DNA from: Bacillota bacterium
Lineage (GTDB): Bacteria; Bacillota; Clostridia; Christensenellales; Aristaeellaceae
Assembly: GCA_023392515.1 (NCBI GenBank)
Contig: JAEVYX010000137.1
Span: 1-27,043 of the forward strand
Direction: 5' to 3'
Length of the DNA: 27,043 nt
Shown here one piece after another: positions 22,702-27,043 of the stretch. Every line of letters begins with the position of its first letter. Positions within the stretch are counted from its first letter, which is position 1. Under the pieces are notes generated by a model, which worked only from the letters and a program-made list of their open reading frames with translations, was not told where the DNA came from and did no database searches. The position numbers were made by a program, and so were the translations under genes.

Positions 22702-23995
22702 CAAGCTCGCCCTTCAACAAGACCTTAACCTTTTTCAAGCCCGGGAAGAGGATTGGGAAAAACGCCGCCTGGAATTGTATACGCTGCTTTGCCGGCAGGT
22801 TGAAGCCTATACCCATGGAGAAAGCAGCTCTGTGCCGATAGAAACGGCGCAAAAACTACTTCAATCCATTTTCTACACCTTGGCTTTGTATGAAAAAGAA
22901 TCGGGCATCCAGTCAAATATGCCTTTACAGGAAGTCTTTATAAAAGGCAGACAATTGATTGAGGACAAGATAAAAAAGGCTAAACGGCTTTTCTATCTTG
23001 TGCAAAACACCTGTCTGGATATTCCCTTTCCTTGCTATAGGGATGCCATTCAAAAAGGCCTTCCCGGCTTTTTTGCGGCCTATTATCCGGATTTTGCGGC
23101 CCACGAAACGCCGGGAGATTTTGATTATCCCCTCAGCCAGCCCTGTGAAGAAACAGGCATCATGTGGATTCTTCATTTTCTAAACTGCCTATACTGGGAA
23201 AATGTATTTTGCAAACGCTTCTCCCATCAAGCGCTGGCGGAAGCGTTCACAGCCAGGGGGATATGGGGAGAGGCCGTACCCATCAACGTATTTGAAGTCA
23301 TATTGGATGCCGCTCTGGCGCGGCGGCTGCTTGGCAGAGGTTGGCCGCTTTCCCTTGCAATCCGGCCCGGAGAGGCTGCACGTATTCTGGAACTGCTCCA
23401 ACCCCTTTCCCATGATAAAATTGCAGCGCTTGTGGAAGAAGCGGTAACGGCACTTTGCCGAGAGGGTCAAATAGAAAGTGAGCCCCTGAAAGCACTGCTG
23501 CGCGGCGGTGCATCCTCATTTTGTGCCCGCCTTATCCCGGCGATTGAAGCAGGCGACCTTGGAGCCCTGTTTCCGCCTCCATTGTCCCCCTCCGGCCCCA
23601 TGATTCCCCTCTTCGGGGCATCCATGCCGGATGAGCAAATGCGCCGTCTGGCCGATGAACTAACCCAATGCCGGCATATTTCTGACAAGCTTTTACTTTT
23701 GCACAGGGAAGTACATAGTATCCGGGATCTGATCGATCTCATGGAATGCGGCTGCTTTCAGGACAAGGAGCTGTGCAGGGTCTTCACGCGCATGGAGCGG
23801 ACGGAGCTTTCCGCTTTATTGCGCATGGGTCCCAGCTGCATATCGGTAAACGGACATTGGCTTTTCCCCAGCATACAGTCGTTGCCTCCAAACGCCCCTA
23901 CTTGGGAAAGGGAGCTATATGCTTATATGGATACCCTGCACACCTCAGCCCGTCATGAGGTGGAAGATGCGGCAGTACAAATGATCCTGCCTTGA
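22682..23995 (+). CDS. Uncharacterised protein, DUF6179-like
   Basis: A 437-residue, mostly helical protein with no signal peptide, membrane segment or recognised catalytic motif. The segment WGEAVPINVFEVILDAALARRLLGR (about 199-223) and the neighbour resemble the DUF6179 family, which accompanies DUF6323 in Clostridia; this is recognition by memory. The ATG at 22682 abuts GGGAGG with almost no spacing; an in-frame TTG at 22694 would have 11 bases, so the start may be four codons later. The 20-base overlap with the upstream gene implies coupled translation and perhaps a complex. No function can be given. Confidence 0.68.
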   Translation: MTILLTDKLALQQDLNLFQAREEDWEKRRLELYTLLCRQVEAYTHGESSSVPIETAQKLLQSIFYTLALYEKESGIQSNMPLQEVFIKGRQLIEDKIKKAKRLFYLVQNTCLDIPFPCYRDAIQKGLPGFFAAYYPDFAAHETPGDFDYPLSQPCEETGIMWILHFLNCLYWENVFCKRFSHQALAEAFTARGIWGEAVPINVFEVILDAALARRLLGRGWPLSLAIRPGEAARILELLQPLSHDKIAALVEEAVTALCREGQIESEPLKALLRGGASSFCARLIPAIEAGDLGALFPPPLSPSGPMIPLFGASMPDEQMRRLADELTQCRHISDKLLLLHREVHSIRDLIDLMECGCFQDKELCRVFTRMERTELSALLRMGPSCISVNGHWLFPSIQSLPPNAPTWERELYAYMDTLHTSARHEVEDAAVQMILP

Positions 23996-24013
23996 GCTTT
24001 CTGTATGCAGGGC

Positions 24014-24042
24014 TGGACTTCGCTTACCGAAAATGGTAAAAT
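24014..24042 (+). promoter_or_regulatory. Promoter of the DUF5058-M20 operon
   Basis: TGGACT (24014-24019) and TAAAAT (24037-24042), 17-base spacer. It lies 18 bases after the previous stop codon and about 55 bases before the first gene. Confidence 0.6.
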
Positions 24043-24097
24043 GGCTGCAATTTCCTTGATGTTTTATTGGAAATTTTGGAATTGGAGGGGGAGGCGC

Positions 24098-24823
24098 ATG
24101 CCACAATTCAACGCAAACAGCGGTTTTTTGTATGGACTTACTGCTGTGGTCATCCTGTTTGTGCTGGCCCAGTCGGACTATTTTCTCTATCGGGCCTATA
24201 AAAGGGCAAAAGAGCTGAACATCAGCACATCGGTTTTGAAAAAAACCATAGCATCCAGCGCACTGTTCACCATCGCCCCAGCGGTAGCCATATTGACCGG
24301 GGTCATTTCCCTATCGGCGTTTTTGGGACTGCCCCTGCCCTGGCTGCGCCTAAGCGTATTGGGTGCCATCACCTATGAAATGCCCGCTGCTACCACCACC
24401 GCGCTTTCCATGGGGTTGAACACCCAGCAGACCATTATGGATGCCAAGGCGTTTTCCGCCATCGCCTGGGTTATGACATTGGGCATCATTCCCGGTATCT
24501 TTGTCATTCTTTTTGGCCTTAAAAAGATACAAAGCGGCATTGTCAGCCTAAAAACCAAAGATGAAAAATGGGGTCAGGCCTTTTTGACCAGCATGTTCCT
24601 GGGTATGATTTCCACCTTTCTTGGCATGCTCTTTGCGGATATCCGAAAAGGGCTGCCCGGTTTTATCCCCCTGACGGTTGCGCTGTGCTCCGCCGTATTG
24701 ATGGCCATCTGCGGGCTGCTTATCAAAAAATGCAAGTTGAATTGGCTGGAGCAGTACGCGCTGCCCATCAGTATGTTGGGCGCTATGGCCCTGTCCATCC
24801 CCATCACCGCGCTCATGGGTTAA
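24098..24823 (+). CDS. DUF5058-like integral membrane protein
   Basis: A 241-residue membrane protein with about six to seven helices and a family resemblance to DUF5058. Notable stretches are QSDYFLYRAYKRAKEL after the first helix, LSVLGAITYEMPAATTTALSMG, and the even spacing of helices. The ATG at 24098 follows GGAGGGGGAGG. The next membrane protein starts 12 bases downstream and an M20 peptidase after that. The two membrane proteins could form a two-component transporter for peptides or amino acid conjugates; this is inference from context. Confidence 0.75.
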   Translation: MPQFNANSGFLYGLTAVVILFVLAQSDYFLYRAYKRAKELNISTSVLKKTIASSALFTIAPAVAILTGVISLSAFLGLPLPWLRLSVLGAITYEMPAATTTALSMGLNTQQTIMDAKAFSAIAWVMTLGIIPGIFVILFGLKKIQSGIVSLKTKDEKWGQAFLTSMFLGMISTFLGMLFADIRKGLPGFIPLTVALCSAVLMAICGLLIKKCKLNWLEQYALPISMLGAMALSIPITALMG

Positions 24824-24835
24824 GGAGGAATACAT

Positions 24836-25492
24836 ATGAAAAAGCCATATAGCGAATCAATTCATGTCTTTGGCCGTATATGGGTAGCCGGAGGCATTCT
24901 GCTGATGCTGCTGGTGCCCGTTGCTATTTGCACATATTATGACGCATGGCCGGAATTGACCCATGTTTTGAAGGGACTATTGGGCGTAGCACCCATTTTC
25001 TGGACGGTAGGCATCATCGAAGTTTTTACCTATACCCCCATGCTGGGCTCCGGCGGTTCGTACCTTGGCTTTATTACCGGCAATCTCACCAACCTGAAGG
25101 TGCCCTGCGCCCTCAACGCCATGGAAGCCGCCAATGTGCAACCCGGCAGTGAAGAGGGAGAAGTGATCTCCACCATCGCCATTGCCTCCAGCGCCATTAT
25201 GACAACGCTCATCCTTTCGTTGGGGGTCCTGCTTTTATCCTATTTGCAGCCGGTCATACAATCCGAGGCGCTGAAACCTGCTTTTGCCAACATTCTGCCT
25301 GCCCTTTTCGGCGGACTGGCTGTTGTCTATGTCTCAAAGAATTGGAAGCTGGCCTTGACGCCCCTGGTTTTGATGACGATAGTCTTTCTATTGGCGCCCG
25401 GCCTTGCCTCCTCTGTGGGCATACTGGTGCCGGTAGGCGCCGGCGCAGCCATTCTGGCGGCCCGTGTCCTATACAAAAAAGGCATGCTGTAA
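24836..25492 (+). CDS. Integral membrane protein, partner of DUF5058-like protein
   Basis: A 218-residue protein with about six membrane helices. A short cytoplasmic start (MKKPYSESIHVFGR) precedes the first helix; a conserved-looking IIEVFTYTPMLGSGGSYLGFITGNLTNLKVPCALNAME contains a glycine-rich turn (GSGGS) that could sit at a substrate path. ATG follows TAAGGAGG. I do not recognise a named family with confidence. It is tightly packed in the operon, 12 bases after and 9 bases before its neighbours. Confidence 0.72.
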   Translation: MKKPYSESIHVFGRIWVAGGILLMLLVPVAICTYYDAWPELTHVLKGLLGVAPIFWTVGIIEVFTYTPMLGSGGSYLGFITGNLTNLKVPCALNAMEAANVQPGSEEGEVISTIAIASSAIMTTLILSLGVLLLSYLQPVIQSEALKPAFANILPALFGGLAVVYVSKNWKLALTPLVLMTIVFLLAPGLASSVGILVPVGAGAAILAARVLYKKGML

Positions 25493-25501
25493 GGAGGGAC
25501 T

Positions 25502-26938
25502 ATGATGCTTGGCTGGATGATTGCGGGATCAGCTGCCGCCTTGTTGGCGGTGCTCCTTAAAAGGGCTTTCCTTTTCAAGCCGCTTCAGGAAGAAAAACCG
25601 CAAACGCATTTCGTATCAATCAATGAAGAAAAAATCGTCCGGGATATGCAAGCTCTCATCCAGTGCAAAACCGTATCCTGTCGGGACCGCACGCTGGAGG
25701 ATGCGCAAGCTTTCGAAGAGTTCCCCAAGCTTCTAAAGGCGCTGTTTCCAAAGTTGCATGAAAACCTTCAGCAGGAAGCCATCGGTGACCGGGGCCTGCT
25801 TTACAGGTGGCCCGGCAAACGCTCGGATAAGCCCGGTGTGCTCATGGCCCACTATGATGTGGTGCCTGTTCAGGAAGAGATGTGGGATAAGCCGCCTTTT
25901 TCCGCGCATGTGGAGGATGGCATATTGTGGGGTCGGGGCACCCTGGATACTAAGGGCACGCTGCTGGGGGTTATGGAGGCAGCTGAACAGCTGATTCAGG
26001 AGGGCTTTGTACCCGAAAATGACCTTTATCTTGCCTTTGGAGGCGATGAGGAAATCAACGGCGGAGGCGCGCCCGGCATCGTAGCCGAATTGCGCCGCCG
26101 CAGCATTACCCCTGCTTTCGTGCTGGATGAGGGAGGTGCTGTCGTAGAGCATGTCTTCCCCGGCGTAAAGGAACCTTGCGCCCTGATCGGCATTGCAGAA
26201 AAGGGCATGACGAATATCATGTTTGAAATAAATTCTGCCGGCGGGCATGCCTCTGCACCGCCGCCCCATACTTCTGTGGGGTTATTGGCACGGGCCGTAG
26301 CCCGGGTGGAAGATCACCCTTTCCCCTTTACGCTGACATCTGCCGCAAAAGCCATGTTTTCCGCGCTGGGCCGCAGGTCCTCGTTCCTCTTCCGGCTGAT
26401 CTTTGCGAACCTTTGGTGCTTTGCGCCACTGCTCGACCTTCTGTGCAAAAAGACCGGAGGGGAGCTGAACGCGCTTACACGCACCACCTGTGCCTTTACG
26501 CAAATGGCGGCCAGCCCCACCCCCAATGTATTGCCGCCCAAGGCAAAGGTAGTCGCCAATCTGCGGCTGATTACCGGAGAGACCATGGAAAGCGCCAGAG
26601 AGCGGCTCACCCGGGTTATTTCTGACCCGCGTGTGTCAGTACAGGTTCTGGAAGGCGCAAACCCCTCCCCCTGCTCCCCCGCCAGAGGAGAAGCCTGGGA
26701 GCGGCTTAAAGGCGCCGTTGAGGAGACCTGGCCCGAAGCCGTTGCCTCCCCCTACCTGATGGTAGCGGCCAGCGATGCCCGGCATTATGCCGGGCTCAGC
26801 GAGCATGTATACCGTTTTTCCGCCATGGCCCTCTCCCTTGAGGAGCGGCGCATGATCCATGGCAACAACGAGCGCATTCCGCTTAATAAGCTGTATCAAA
26901 CCGTTCAGTTTTACCTGCGCCTAATCACAAAGTGCTAA
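25502..26938 (+). CDS. M20-family metallopeptidase with N-terminal membrane anchor (carboxypeptidase S/PM20D1-like)
   Basis: This 478-residue zinc peptidase is of the long M20 type related to carboxypeptidase S and PM20D1, which split peptides or N-acyl amino acids. A hydrophobic segment at about 4-20 likely anchors it in the membrane. Metal and catalytic positions are present: H117 and D119 in MAHYDVVP, D149 in GTLDTKG, E183/E184 in GGDEEINGG, D209 in VLDEGG, and H453 in IHGNNERI. A lid domain (about 235-370, INSAGGHASAPP…) interrupts the catalytic domain. Starts at ATG 25502 or 25505 after AAGGAGGG. Whether its active site faces in or out is not known. Confidence 0.92.
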   Translation: MMLGWMIAGSAAALLAVLLKRAFLFKPLQEEKPQTHFVSINEEKIVRDMQALIQCKTVSCRDRTLEDAQAFEEFPKLLKALFPKLHENLQQEAIGDRGLLYRWPGKRSDKPGVLMAHYDVVPVQEEMWDKPPFSAHVEDGILWGRGTLDTKGTLLGVMEAAEQLIQEGFVPENDLYLAFGGDEEINGGGAPGIVAELRRRSITPAFVLDEGGAVVEHVFPGVKEPCALIGIAEKGMTNIMFEINSAGGHASAPPPHTSVGLLARAVARVEDHPFPFTLTSAAKAMFSALGRRSSFLFRLIFANLWCFAPLLDLLCKKTGGELNALTRTTCAFTQMAASPTPNVLPPKAKVVANLRLITGETMESARERLTRVISDPRVSVQVLEGANPSPCSPARGEAWERLKGAVEETWPEAVASPYLMVAASDARHYAGLSEHVYRFSAMALSLEERRMIHGNNERIPLNKLYQTVQFYLRLITKC

Positions 26939-27043
26939 ACAAAACAAGGCCGTCTCACAAGAAACACTGTCGGGGGCACCCCCCCCGCCCCCCCCCATAA
27001 AGGGTTTGATCCCATAATAATACCATTTTTTCCGCGCCTGTAA
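26939..27043. other. Non-coding tail with long C runs
   Basis: After the last stop codon no gene is seen. Runs of eight and nine C split by a G (about 26979-26996) stand out against the rest of the window. There is no clear terminator. Confidence 0.6.

Overview
The window reads as a chromosomal segment of an anaerobic Firmicute (Bacillota), most likely class Clostridia. The evidence is strong AGGAGG-type ribosome sites, TTGACA/TATAAT promoters, a T-box leader, a TPP riboswitch in front of an ECF thiamine S-component (ThiT), an infC-rpmI-rplT operon with a terminator leader, LuxS, and an indirect tRNA transamidation operon. Base composition looks about half GC throughout. I see no insertion sequence, prophage, CRISPR array, rRNA or credible tRNA gene. 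This is mostly core genome with some poorly characterised accessory operons.

Layout. 1-2230 (minus strand): nitroreductase, then rarA, then the first 22 codons of an unknown gene leaving the left edge. 2358-3393 (plus): luxS with a consensus promoter, then a YbaK-type tRNA deacylase. 3395-4456 (minus): a two-domain P-loop ATPase of the PRK06851 type with damaged nucleotide-binding motifs. 4509-4949: YqxD/YaiI. 4992-10382: the standout locus, a T-box-controlled operon of an AspRS-GatC fusion, gatA and gatB, which would make Asn-tRNA(Asn) and/or Gln-tRNA(Gln). 10445-11866: infC-rpmI-rplT with its attenuator leader and terminator. 11925-12695: a SpoU/TrmH RNA methyltransferase. 12749-13724 (minus): thiT under a TPP riboswitch. 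13735-15110: yfbR (5'-deoxynucleotidase) coupled to a TIM-barrel isomerase/epimerase. 15202-16617: pgi. 16834-18590: a DUF2156 (GNAT-fold) protein coupled to a GNAT acetyltransferase. 18865-22011: a ugpA-ugpE-ugpB-like glycerol-3-phosphate/glycerophosphodiester ABC importer lacking its ATPase. 22222-23995: two overlapping genes of unknown function (DUF6323/DUF6179-like). 24098-26938: an operon of two membrane proteins (the first DUF5058-like) and an M20 metallopeptidase with an N-terminal membrane anchor. The last ~100 bases are non-coding and contain long C runs.

The most interesting reading is the transamidation locus. The T-box specifier region contains GAAC, which reads as GAA (Glu) and, shifted by one base, AAC (Asn). 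The T-box bulge base predicts a G discriminator base, as both tRNAs have. The first gene fuses the tRNA-charging enzyme to an amidotransferase subunit. One operon therefore appears to sense both tRNAs that GatCAB can serve, and to tie charging physically to amidation. Both parts have precedents (a two-codon T-box in Clostridium acetobutylicum and a known AspRS/GatC fusion family), but their combination here deserves attention.
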